A DNA stretch of 64,000 bases from Cadophora sp. MPI-SDFR-AT-0126 (taxonomy: Eukaryota > Ascomycota > Leotiomycetes > Helotiales > Ploettnerulaceae). The notes under the pieces are model-generated. The model was not told where the DNA came from. It did not search any database and worked only from the letters and a program-made list of their open reading frames with translations. Made by a program: the position numbers and the translations under genes. Positions 36,262-48,400 of the stretch are shown piece by piece (the first letter of the stretch is position 1; the number at the start of each line of letters is the position of its first letter). Where the stretch lies: the NCBI GenBank assembly GCA_020747065.1, contig JAGMVK010000004.1, forward strand, positions 2,046,001 through 2,110,000, written 5' to 3'.

Positions 36262-37487
36262 CTACGCACCAACATCCTTCAAGCTCTTCACCAAATCCGT
36301 AATACTCTCCTCCAACCCCCTAAACTCAATGCCCAACACCTCCTTCACTCTCTTATTATCAAACCCATAGACGCCCCCCTCGGGATAATCTCCACCCTTG
36401 ACATCCTCCGCCGGCAGCTCGTTCTTGTACTCTGGGAAGTTCTTCCGGATGATCTCCGCAATCTCCTTGTTGGAGAAGTAGCCCGCAGTGAAGAAGAAGC
36501 GCTTGCCTCCCGCTTCGGGCAGTTCCATGGCTTTGACGTGTCCCAGTGCGAGGTCCCGCACGTCGACCCAGAGGTAGACGCCGGTGTCCGGGATGGACTC
36601 TTTGTTCTGGCCGGTGATCAGGTTCCGTACCCGTTGGTTGGAGGTGTTGAGGGCGGAGAGGTCGTTAAGGTAGTGCACGATGGGGCCGAGGACGAGGGGT
36701 GGGCAGAGGGTTACGATGGTGAAGTTGGGCTTTTCGGTCTCAACGAATTCCCACGCGGCTTTTTCGGCGAATGTCTTGGATGCGCGGTACCCGGTGCTGG
36801 GGTCCTTGACGGCTTGTTCTTCCGTGACGGGGTTCCAGTCTTTTTCGCTGTAGACGTAGCCTGGTGCGGTACCCTTTCCGGCATCGACGATGCTGGCGAA
36901 GGAGGAGGTTATAACGACACGTTTTACCGTGGGCGCATTCTTTTTGATGGCGGAGAGAACGCCCTTTGTACCGTTGATTGCGGGGTCCAGGAGGTCTTTC
37001 TTGGTGTCTGTTACGTTAAAATGGAAGGGTGAAGCGGTGTCTGAGAAGAAGTCAGTAAGTTCGAAGTTATTTTGAGAAGTGGTCAAGACATGTCCCCAAA
37101 AAGTCTCAGGGATCCTCTCTAGAACTTACGGATAACAGCCTCCAACCCATCAATCTTAACAGCCTCGTCAAAAGCGCCCTCAACGGCAATATCCTCTACG
37201 ATCTTGAAGGAGAGCTTATCCCCAGCTTCAGGATGCGCAGACTTGATCTTGTCTGCTTTGGCTTGAGACCGAACAGTGGTGATTACTGTGTGGCCATGCT
37301 TGAGTAAAATGTCAAGGACGTGAGCGGCGATGAATCCGCTGCCACCTAAACGTTCATCTGATCAGTATTTTGCAGTGACTGACTGGTTTTGCGGTTTGAA
37401 GGCGATAGTGGGGTGATGGGGGTGGGGGGGGAGGGGATATTTCTATCCTGGATCGGCAAACTTACCTGTGAGGAGAACTTTCGTCAT
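36262..37487 (-). CDS. NAD(P)-dependent epimerase/dihydroflavonol-reductase-like ketoreductase
   Basis: Three exons: 37487-37466 (only 22 bases), 37345-37130, 37040-36262; 338 residues, phases close. The Rossmann motif (VLLTGGSGFIAAHVLDILL) is created by joining the 7-residue first exon to exon 2. The joint VIHTASPFHF after the second intron and the catalytic block YRASK (Tyr-x-x-x-Lys) are typical of extended SDR enzymes of the dihydroflavonol reductase/GRE2 (methylglyoxal reductase) group. A substrate-region block (LCPPLVLGPIVH) and a C-terminal NKRVKEVLGIEFRGLEE follow. It should reduce small aldehydes or ketones in the cytosol; the substrate cannot be told. It is a stand-alone gene with a TATATATA element about 100 bases upstream. 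The first intron contains a long G run (near 37425). Confidence 0.9.
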
Positions 37488-38688
37488 TTTGTCAATTGAA
37501 TTAATTATATGCGTTCGTTGAATTGTTTTAAATGTCAGAGATTGATAGTCTTGAGAAGTTCAATTATCAGGTGTTCTTATCTACCTATATATACTTATCA
37601 CCCTCCCCTCCTTCCTCCCCGCGCTCTGGCAATTCATCGGCCCCTCCAACCCAAAAAATACACTCAACGTCATTCAGGTCCCCTATGATCCAATAAATTT
37701 CCAAGCCAGCTCTATCCCGGTACATCTGCCCGCGAACCAATCAACACTCCCACTTTACATTTTGGGAACGTTTACCCAGCAGTTCCAAAGCGACAGCGGC
37801 ACTTCTAGGAGGCCAAGAGGGGCCACTATGGGCCAGGGTATGGTGCTGGATGCGATTATTTGAATTTCAAAGATGGCAAGGAGCTGATTCGCCAGATTCC
37901 AAAGAGAGACATCGGCGATAATATTATCTCCGCTCTTCTTAAGACTGAGAATGGTTTATCTCCACTATCACCAAATACTGTGATCGGATAGAAGAAATTA
38001 ATACCGAACAAGGGAATGAGTCACCAAGCACTGTTGTTAGCAAGCAGGAGGCGATTTTGGTACCTGAATTCCTGCAGGACCAGGATTCGAGGCGGTTTTG
38101 TTCTGAGGGAGTAGTTCTGTATTCAGGATATAAGAACCTGGTAAGCTGTTGGATTTCTGCGACTGGAGCAGATTACGATTTTTAGGCTCTGTTAACTGTC
38201 CTCGAGTCCGAATTATGCTAAAATAGTAGTGTGCAGAAGGGATTCAGGAGAGACTTGTTCCGATTCTTACAGTATAGCAGGCTGATCTTGCATTGTGGCT
38301 TGCTGATGTGAGGACACTTGATCTGCTACGAATCTGCTACTTCTCATTCTTCAAAGTTAGCAATCACTTCAATCAGTGGTATTGTGTTACCGTGTGGATT
38401 TGGTCAACCGCTTCATCCATGCATGCATTCAATCAATTGCTAAGCATCAAAACAAAACGCCTGGTATCTTCCCCCGTCCTAGCCAGTCCACGCAATGCCT
38501 CTCCCACGTCTTGAACTCCCCTTCCCATTGATCATGGAGTAAAACTTCGTCATAGTCATCATCCATCACTGTCGTTTTTCATACGAATCATTGCCACAAA
38601 TCCATCCTCCCCTCCTGTTGTTTCCACCAGCCCCTATCCTTAAGCGAAACGAGCCGAGAAACAATTTCATGACAGCAACAACAGTCAA
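37488..38688. other. Intergenic stretch
   Basis: It contains the promoter of the ketoreductase and the 3' flank of the 38689-41350 gene. No coding signal was recognised. Confidence 0.5.
37586..37593 (-). promoter_or_regulatory. Candidate TATA box of the ketoreductase gene
   Basis: TATATATA lies 99 bases upstream of the ATG at 37487. Spacing fits a fungal core promoter with a short leader. No transcription data. Confidence 0.4.
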
Positions 38689-41350
38689 TCAAGAATCGCC
38701 CTCATAGCTCTCCCCATCAACGAGGATAACGACATTGAGACACGCAGCATACGATTCACGAATAGCGCACGCCATGCTGTACAGCCTATTAGCATCCAGT
38801 TGCGAGTCACAAGCAGATCGCTGGAAGTACTCACCACGTTCTCTCAACATCCGCAACAACAGCACTCAGCCCCCAATGACTACACCACGCTCTCGCCAGA
38901 ACCTCATTATCCTTGACACCAAACGCCTCCACCACAAGAACTTTCTCCTCATCTTCCTCTACATCAGGCTTTTTGTCGACTCCTGATTCCCCTCCTGCTC
39001 GCGAAGGACTACTGCTGCTACTGCCAGGATTGATGTTCATGTTTAGACCGCCCCAGTCCCTGACTGTGAGCAATTCGTCTATCTTCACAGCCTGGTAGAC
39101 GTAATCGAAAAAGAGAGGGTGCGGGCCACGGGAACATGGATATGCGGAGATGAAGGAGACGTCGTAGGAGAGGCGTAGAGGCCAGGATTTACCATCGATG
39201 GCGAATTGGACGGCTGCGTCGTATGTGACAGGTTTGCCGGAATCCTTGCCCGTGTCTTTTGATGTGTCTCTGGAGGAAGATAGAGAGTGTTGGGGCGATG
39301 TAGGCGTTGGTGTTATGTTTATCGGTTTCAGAGCTAGTTTTTCGATCCGGATGGTGTTATTGATCGAATATGGGTCGTGGTCAGGGAGGAGCAGTTGGTA
39401 CTCAGCAACAGGGTATCTCTCAGAGGGAGGACCCAGACAATCGGATCTCTCGGTCATACTCTCTATATCGCTGACTGTGAGACGTTGTTTGGGTTTCCGC
39501 TGACGGATTCTGGCTATCTGTATACGAGATAGATCTGGTGCCGGCCGTGCTGGCCCGATCCAACCTCCTATGTCTCGACAAGTGGGAGCTAGTACTTTCC
39601 CGACTATAGATGTTGCTGACCAGTATGTGTGGCTCCGGTACTGGAACCCGCTGTGTGGATGCATGTGAGTAAGTGCTGCTAGAGCATTACCGCCTGCGTC
39701 GCTGTCGCAATCGATGAGAGAGTTCATAATGAGCCCTGGGGAGCGGGTTAACAATTGCCATATTAAAACATGTCGCTAGAAATTTTTGGAACATTCAAAA
39801 GAGCAAATAACGTGCCACTTACATGGCATGGTACATCCAGGCAGAATCATTCCAGTAAAATATGACATAGCATCCGAGGATCTGTCTTCAAGAGCAATGT
39901 CGTCGACATCCCGTTCTTTGAGCACCTCATCCACCTTAGCAAGATTCGGCCATTTCATCGCTCTAGCAAATTTCCGGAGGGATTTGACTTGTACTTTCTT
40001 CATACGGAGTTGAAAGCGAACTACGGACCCAAAAGATCAGCCAATGTCCTCGCACAACTTCACGACTTTTGTAAGGGCTAGGCTTACTCTGCTGCGGATC
40101 CTCGCCCGTCGAGAACTTCTGGATGCTCATACACTCCCGCCACCTCCTCACCAGCGCCAAATCCCACCTGATACACGGCGGCAATTGACTCAAAAGTTTC
40201 TCCTTCGCAAATTCTGCGTGTTGTTTCGAATGGATGCGTAGATATAACTCCATGCTGAGCAACAACTGGTGGAAGAACAGCTTATATCGTCCTTGTTCCG
40301 TGTATGTGGCATTGGCGAAGAATTTCGCTACGACCTGATTTTCCGGCCTACTGAAATCGATCCATTCTCTCCTGGAGAGTACGATTATCAGGTCTGAGAT
40401 TTGCTTCTCCATCGCTTTGTGCGGTGCTAGAATTCGCTCTGGATCGCGTAGCAGGTTCCGGTAGAGGTTCTTATACATCAGATCTTCGTAATCCTCCTCG
40501 AATCCACCTTCAAGATAAATGAGACGCTCGAGGATAGTGGACAATTCCACCTCTCTAGGCACAACACCTGGATCTCTCAATTCGATAGGGGGGTTCATCC
40601 TCCCCGAAAGACTAACCCAGTGGTTCAAAGTAATTGTGCCCGGTCTGACTCCATTACAAAAGGCCATACTAGGTTGTTCGAGAGTCTCCCAAGGAAGTGT
40701 CGCCTTTTCCGAACCCTGAAGTCTCAACGAATTCGCAGCAAATGCATCCGTATACACCTGCCCAACGTCGCTCCCAACCCCGCCATTGCCCTCACAGGTC
40801 GCGTAAAGATTATAGAATTCCTCTGCAGCATGTGGTATCAATTTTCTCACGCCCCTAAAGACAGGTACGCCCGATGCAATGAGCTCCATAGCTTTGCCCT
40901 GTGAGAGCGCGTCGTGGCGCGTATATCCTGGAGGAGGCCATTCGGTCAACGGCTGAGGAGCAGGAATCGGACTCGCGCGGCGAGAGTTCAAGGTCGAGGG
41001 TTGTGGGCCAGATGCCCGTCTATTGCTGCTTCCATGTTCTGATTTCGTGCGATGGCTTTGGGAGCTGTGGGAGCGTTCGTGATCATGGTAATGGTGGGTA
41101 TGGCTATGTCGATTGGGGTCGCGCTCGCGGCGGTGGCGGCGTTCTTTGCGGTCTTTGTCTCTATCTCTTTCCCTATCCTTATCCCGATCTCTGTCTCTGT
41201 CTCTTTCTTTGTCCTGTTGAGTACGGCGTCAGTAGGGCCCTCCAAGTATCGATGAGGGGAAGTGAGGGGTACATTTTTCGAATCCGACGGCAGGCCAGAA
41301 GTGCTGCGACTTCTGAAGAGGCCGAGGATTTTTCGTTTGGCTTCGCTCAT
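38689..41350 (-). CDS. Conserved fungal protein of unknown function (799 residues)
   Basis: Five exons: 41350-41273, 41213-40088, 40020-39823, 39735-38835, 38785-38689; phases close throughout. The first exon (MSEAKRKILGLFRSRS) is joined by a 59-base intron to a strongly charged Arg/Asp-rich stretch (KERDRDRDRDKDRERDR) and a His/Ser-rich tail. A large helical region follows (RKLIPHAAEEFYNLYATCEG, LNHWVSLSGRMNPPIELRD, MSYFTGMILPGCTMPWLIMNSLIDCD). The C-terminal half is beta-like and Ser-rich (SYDVSFISAYPCSRGPHPLFFDYVYQA) and ends WLYSMACAIRESYAACLNVVILVDG. No catalytic motif or named domain was recognised. It reads like a long, slowly evolving protein, not an accident: five exons join in frame and the composition is even. 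It lies upstream of VTC4 on the same strand. Confidence 0.8.
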
Positions 41351-41918
41351 GATGTATTTGCCAAATCGCAAGGCATGTACAGACGATGAGAAGACGGACT
41401 GACTGGTGTTTACGTTGATATGCGTGCGCTGTTGTGTTGCGCGTTACTGGTGCGAGGCTGAGCACGATATTTGTTGTCTCAGTGCCTCCTGCAGCCTAGA
41501 GGCAGTACTTGGATGTGGGGTTTCATATTGCTAAAGGGAGAGTGAAGGCAGGGAAGTGTCAAAAGAGTACTAACGTTTATTTCACTTCACATCCACGATT
41601 GTTGATTGATTGATTCTGGTCATGTCACCAGTGGCACATGCCACAACAGCAGTCTCGGATCAGCCTCGTGAGAACGTGCGCAAGCCAAGAGATCCGCACA
41701 GGGGTGTTATTTTGTACCAAGCATCTGTGCGGAAAATCTCCTCTCATCACATTGGACGACGAAAGGGGTCTGGACGATGTGTATTTGGTAGCAGAAGCGC
41801 CAACTAGCTTTTCGTCTTCGCTATGCTCCATATGTACCCATTACATCCATCAGCAACCAATATGTACCCCTTCAGACTCTGCGTCCCAACATCCAAAAAT
41901 CTTGTACATTTCGTCTGG
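41351..41918. other. Intergenic stretch between two minus-strand genes
   Basis: It holds the upstream region of the 799-residue protein gene and the 3' flank of VTC4. Nothing else was seen. Confidence 0.5.
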
Positions 41919-44343
41919 TTATAACATCTCAATCTTCACTTCCATTTTCAGCGGTTCAGTACCTGTGAAAGTGACATTTCCATGTACAGGGTCATTTAAT
42001 CTCTCCATCGCAGCATGATACTAAAACTCTATTAGCGTAGACAGTAGAAAGATTTACATTCCTTCTCACCTGGAAGTAGAAGTTCAGGATGAGGGACATC
42101 ATCAGGGCGAAGCTGACAACCATAGGTCCAATCATGTTATCGAAATCCTTACCACTTCTCTCTACGATCATGTTTCGTCGAACTCGGTGCATGGCAGTAC
42201 CCCAGATACCAGCAAAGATTGCAATGGCCAGGTAGATGAATCCGAAAATCTCGGCAATCTTGTTCTGGCCGGCCGTATTGTACAAGGAGACAGCTAAGAC
42301 CCCAAGGAGTACACAGATATGTTGCCATTTGAGGAAAGTTCGCTCATTGGCGAGCCAGACTTTAGGCTCGACTTGTAGGGGTCCAGAATCCTTAATGAGC
42401 TGTTTGGGTTTCGTCACGCCTGGTGGAAGGACAACATTTCGCGCTCGTCGTGATTGAGCATATCGAGAAAGTGAGAAAGAGGGAAACATCGAGGACAGGG
42501 TGCCATATGCGCCTGCACTACTTGACTCTCCCTCTTCATCCTCGCCCTCCTCGCCAATATTGTCGTCGTTGTGAGACTTACTCCTCCCGCTGAAATCTGA
42601 TCGCTTGCCAGCTCTCTCCTCAGCCGCCATTCGCTCTGCCATGTAGGATTTGCCCAGTGGCGAGCTAACCGCAGGTTTGAAGCTAGAAGAGGCTTTGGGT
42701 GTGGCTCCGAGCAAGCTGCCCACAACTTGCTCATTCTCCCGCCTCTTCGCCTTCCTCTCCTCCTCCTCTTCAAATGCAGCTTGCGGGTCTCTTCGAATGT
42801 CAGTCTCCAGTTCGCTGAGCCAAAATGGAAGATTGTTGACGTTATCTTCGAACAACGATGCGACTCCATGGACAAATTTCGAAAATCGAGGTGCCTTATG
42901 TACGAGATGGGAAGCCATCAAGTCCTCGACCCACGGGGGATGCTTCTTAGCAGCCTCCTCTTTGACCTTGACCTCAAGGATGGAGTATGGAAATCTAGAG
43001 ATCTCACCCTTGTTGACGTTTGTGAAGGGATAAGTCATGGCACCCTCGTCAATGTCAAGCCGGTGCCAGTTTTCGGGATTCCTGCACGGCCGGTCTGGGT
43101 CGATAGCATCCTCTCTGATGAAAGCCAGACATGTGTCGATTGAGATCCTGACCTTGTCATCCAAGGGCTTCTGGAAAGCCGTTCGAGTGTAGTTTGCTCG
43201 AAGTACTGGCTGCAACTCCTTTTCAATAATGAACTTCTGGATATCCACGACAGTATCTTTGAACTCCTGGATCTTGGCTGCTGGTTGGCCCTGGCGTTCC
43301 ATTTTCGCAATAGCCTTCTCCATCCTGTACTCTCCCCTGATGAAGGCTTGTATGTATTTCTCCTTGATCGCGAACTTCCGCTCCTCGCTCGTTCCATTTT
43401 CGTGGATCATCTTCTTCTCTATAACAAATTCGGGGTCAGATTTGAATTGTCCGAACCACCGGATCCGAAGTGACGAGGCATCGACTTGACGGTCGACCTT
43501 CTGGTTATATAAGGAGAACTCTGGGTTGTCGAAGTACAGGGAGTTGAGTGTGGGGTCGCCTTGGTTCTCGAGATCTTTCGCAGATTGTTCACTATACACC
43601 AGGACTGGAAGTCGTCGGAGGATGTAGGTCTTGACCTCCAGGAGATTATCAGGGTGTACCCAGACTATAGGTTGTCAGCAATAGAAATTCCCCATAAGCA
43701 GGGGGGGCTTACACTTGTAGGCAGTGTACCTCTCCCCATTCTGAATCTGCGATTGGGCCTCTGAGGCCGAAGTTGCCGGCGCAGCCTCCGACTCATCCAG
43801 CTGCTGTCTCACCGCATAATACATGATTGACAGCTTATTCAACAACGGCGAGTATCCAGATTCCGTATTGAACGGCCGTTTCGACAGGCTCATCAGCATC
43901 ATTGGTCGGATCTTGTAATTATTGCCCCTCTTCCGATCATGCTTCTTGACGATTTTCAAGAAAGCAGTATAATTGATGTTGCTGTACTTCTTCAGCTCCT
44001 TCGTCTCATTGATTATTTCGTCCAGCTCAGTCTCGATTTCCTTGAACCGGCCGGTCGTGATATCGCCCTTCGCCTTGCCATCTTCGGGAACCAGGTCTTT
44101 CAGCTTGTCGGCGCAGGCATTGGCTCGCTGCTCGAGACTTTTGAAGGTCTCCTGCTGGAAGGCAGCGACTTTCTCGAGTTGCACGTTCAGAATCTCGTCG
44201 CAGAATTGGTTCTCGTCGGTTTCCGTCCATCTCGAGTCATCCTCTTCGTTCTCCCGGAGCATGCTTTTCAGCTTCGCATAGTCCATGTACTGGCCCTTCC
44301 ATTTTGGATAAGTCGAGTTCCGCAACTTCTTGCCGAAACGCAT
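41919..44343 (-). CDS. VTC4: Vacuolar transporter chaperone 4, polyphosphate polymerase
   Basis: Three exons: 44343-43713, 43664-42070, 42020-41919; 775 residues, phases close. The SPX domain fills about residues 1-150 (MRFGKKLRNSTYPKWKGQYMDYAKLK; KKYSNINYTAFLKIVKKHD). The catalytic tunnel domain follows (KFWVHPDNLLEVKTYILRRLP, SLYFDNPEFSLYNQKVDR, RIRWFG, YPFTNVNKGEISRFPYSILEVKVK). A disordered acidic linker precedes a three-helix DUF202-type membrane domain. The last exon (YHAAMERLNDPVHGNVTFTG) was found by splicing over a 49-base intron; without it the frame runs into an unlike tail. Vtc4 makes polyphosphate from ATP and moves it into the vacuole; its SPX domain senses inositol pyrophosphates. 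It belongs with the PHO80-like cyclin gene, 17 kb away, in phosphate homeostasis. Confidence 0.97.
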
Positions 44344-45468
44344 CTTGACGGCAGACAAGTTGCGAAGAGAGTGGAATGTTTGAGAGGTTGCAGAAGTTCG
44401 TCAGGAACTTGGTTGGAGCTTCGAAGTGACAGGCTTGGGCTTGGTTCGATTCGAGTTAGCGGTACAAGCCGACTGTTCTCTTAGCCCCTCGGTACTTCTT
44501 GGTGCAGGAATACAAAAAACAATTGAAAATCACTTCATATGACAACTAAATCCTAGAAATCAAAAACTCTTTCTCAATTGGCAAATCAAATGTCCACACA
44601 ACAAAATGCTTGGTCTTGTCCCTCGCCTCTGCCCAACATGGGGGAGGAGAGCACAATTAGCCAAGCTTCTGTCCAAATGCCTGCTAACAGGGATCGCAAA
44701 TAGCTCCAAGATAACCAGGCAACGTGGGTAGGTGGAAGGCTGCCATTCGCTGATAAGTGACAGTTGCAGGGTTCTGAAGAGCGGGATGATGCATGTGAAA
44801 ACGGTTCTTTTTCAACCCCACTTTGTTCACAACTGTTGACATTGGAAGCGATGTGATGGGATGAAGTATTTGGGGGCTGTGATCCGGGCCTGGGCCATGA
44901 ATGGGAGCTCTGTCTTCAAAGTCATATACCTCCGTAAAGATACAACCACATGGAAATCCAGTTAGTCGGCTGTCATTGCCAATTGAAATAGTAGATTCAA
45001 TACACGGAACAGCACCACCTTCTGAGGCTCATTCAGTTCCAGACGTTATCACAAGCATCAATATCAAAAACTATGTACGATCGATTCCACTGCCTATGTA
45101 CACTGCAACCAAAAAATGCAACGCGATGCAATCCAACCCGCAAGACAATCCAAGAAGCAAACTCCTCTCGTCATCTTGCATAGCCAAAGTCTGCCCTCTC
45201 CAACAAGTCATCGCTGGTATCGTAAAAGGCATGAGATGTGACGACGACAACAATCGATTGTTTGCTCAACCATGTACACATACGAAGGCATCCTTTCCCC
45301 TTCCAAATAATCGTGCATGTTCATGTGGTATCGTATCATAACAAACGAAGCTTGAAAGCCTCCTTTATCGACGAATGCTTTTTCCGTTCCCCCCTCCTCA
45401 TGAATTTTCGTTCGGTTCTGAGAGTCATCATCACCACTTCTTTTCTTGATCTCCTATGTAATGGGCAG
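44344..45468. other. Intergenic stretch upstream of VTC4
   Basis: Upstream region of VTC4 and 3' flank of GLT1. I searched by eye for CACGTG-type phosphate elements close to the VTC4 start and saw none. No gene recognised. Confidence 0.5.
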
Positions 45469-48400
45469 TCAAGATGCAGCAGCAGTAATCTGAATAGGTG
45501 CACGCTCAGCGCGACCTTGGACCTCCTTAGCATGGCCCTTGCCAAAAATCTCCTGGGCAGTCCGCTTGACGATACCTCCGGTGACAGGAAGGCTGGTGGA
45601 GCCCTCAAGGTAGAGATCAACCTCGCGAGCAGATTGACGACCTTCATTGATACCCCTGGGTAGTAATTAGTAGCAATTCGGGATAACTGACGGGGAAAAC
45701 TTACCAAACAATAAGGGACTGTCCACGACGGCAATCACCAGCGGCAAAGACACCCTCCACGTTGGTGTGGTACTTGCCAGGAGGAGTCTTGACGTTCTTG
45801 CGAGCATCCTTCTCGACCTCGTCACCAAGAACACGATCCTCGGGACCCAAGAAACCCATGGACAGGAGAACAAGCTCGGCAGGGAAAAATTGTTGAGAGC
45901 CCTCGATCTTCTTCATGTCCCATCCGCCAGTGGCAGACTTGGTCCACTCGACACGAATGGTGTTGATACCCTTGACCCTGCCTTCGCCGTCATCCACAAA
46001 GTCCTCGGACATGACACAGAACTCGCGAGGATCGTGGCCCATGTGTTGCTTAACCTCAGTATGGCCATAGTCTACACGGTAGATCCTTGGCCATTGTGGC
46101 CATGGGTTGTCGCGAGCACGCTCGTTGGGTGGCTGTGGCAGCAATTCGAAGTTGGTGACGGACTTAGCACCGTGGCGAACGGAAGTACCGATACAGTCGT
46201 TTCCAGTATCACCACCACCAATGACCACAACGTTCTTGCCCTTGGCGGAGATGTACTCGCCGTCTTGAAGCTCAGAGTCAAGAAGAGACTTGGTGTTCTT
46301 GTGGAGGAATTGCATGGCGAAGTGGATACCCTCAAGGTTTCGATTCTTGATGGGCAGATCACGAGCGACTGTAGCACCAGTAGCGATAACAACAGCGTCG
46401 TTCTCAGCCTTAAGATCGCTAAGGGTAATCTGGTCTCCGATGGCAACTCCAGTCTTGAAGACAACTCCTTCGGCAGCCATGAAGTCGGTACGACGCTTGA
46501 CGATTTTCTTATCGAGTTTCATGTTGGGGATACCGTACATGAGAAGACCACCAAGACGATCAGCACGCTCATAGACGGTAACTGAGTGACCTGCCTTGTT
46601 GAGTTGATCGGCGCAGGCGAGACCAGCTGGTCCAGATCCGATAATAGCAACGGTCTTGCCAGTGCGCACCTTTGGTGGCTGGGGAACCATCCATCCCATG
46701 TCAAATCCACGATCGATGATCGCACACTCAATGGACTTGATGCCGACAGGGTCTTCGTTGATACCGAGAACGCAGGCACCTTCACAAGGGGCTGGGCAAA
46801 CACGTCCAGTGAACTCGGGGAAATTGTTGGTCATGATCAGACGATTGAGAGCATCTCTCCACTGATTCTGGAACACCAGTTCATTCCATTTGGGAATGAT
46901 GTTGGAGATTGGGCATCCAGAGTCAGACTGACAGAAAGGAACACCGCAGTCCATGCAACGAGCAGCCTGGTACTTGAGCTCATCTTCGTCCAGACGCTTG
47001 GACAGTTCGGCCCAATCGCGGGTTCTGGTCTTAGCTGAACGGTACTTCTCGGATCGACGCTGGTACTTCATGAAACCCTTGGTCTTGTCCAAGACGAGGG
47101 ATCGCTTCTTCTCTACTGCTGCATCACCAACGGTCTCCTCGATATCTTGAAGGTTAGACTTCTCGTGCTTGGCTTTCTCCTTCATGTTTTTCTCGTGGTC
47201 TCGGATTGGGAGCCCAGGGATGTTTGGCATCTGGAACTCCGCACGCTTGGCTTCAGCTGCCTTGGCAGCCTCTTCGGCAAGAACTCGCTTGTAATCGACT
47301 GGAAGAACCTTGACAAAGCGAGGAAGTGCTCGGTTGAAGTCCAGGAGGATACGAGCTGCAAGCTCAGAGCCAGTGTAATGGTGGTGATCCTCGATAAGGC
47401 CCCGAACGTAGGCGATCTCGGCAGGATCATCGATGCCTGAAGCTTCGACCATCTCGGGGTTGAGCTTGGACATGAAGTCTTGGTGAATATCAAGGATGTA
47501 AGCAATTCCACCAGACATACCAGCAGCAAAGTTGCGGCCAGTGCTTCCAAGAATGAGCACACGACCTCCAGTCATGTATTCACATCCGTGGTCACCAACA
47601 CCTTCAACAACAGCTGTAGCACCGGAGTTACGGACTGCAAAACGCTCTGCAGCAACACCACGGAAGAAGCAAGTTCCGCTGGTGGCACCATACAAACAGA
47701 CGTTGCCAATGAGGACGTTCTCCTCAGCCTTGAAAACAGCGGCGCGGGGTGGGTAGATGATGAGACGTCCTCCTGAAAGACCCTTTCCGACATAATCGTT
47801 GGCGTCGCCTTCCAATTCCAAGGTGACACCTGGTGCAAGGAATGCACCGAAAGACTGACCTGCGGAACCCTTGATGTTGACGTGAACAGTATCCATAGGC
47901 AATCCCTCTTCTCCATAACGCTTGGAAATTTGGTAGGAGAGGGAAGTACCCATAGCACGATCGGTGTTGACAACATCGCACTCAATTCGGGACGGAAGCC
48001 CTTTGTCAAGAGTTAACTCGGCCTCAGATATCAATTTATTGTCTAGTCTCACGTAGAGACGATGATCCTGCTTGCGGACGTTGAATGTCGCAACACCGGG
48101 TCGCAACTTGTGAGCTGGGGTGAGTATCAAGGACAAATCGATGTTCTGAGTCTTTGGTGTCCGGAGGTCCTCGCGAACTCTCAACTTCTCAGCGTGACCA
48201 ACCATCTCGTTGATGGTTCTGAAGCCAAGCTTTGCCATGATGGCTCGCAATTCGTTTGCAATGTAGTAGAAGAAGTTGATGACATGCTCTGGAGTGCCAA
48301 TGAACTTCTTTCGGAGCTCGGGATCCTGGGTGGCGATACCAACAGGACATGTATTTAAATGGCATTTGCGCATCATAATGCAGCCCATGGCGATAAGAGG

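Noticed and set aside
36538..37032. 164-codon plus-strand open frame opposite the ketoreductase
   Set aside because: It is antisense to a verified SDR gene. Its Gly/Val/Glu-rich text is the usual shadow of G/C-rich codons.
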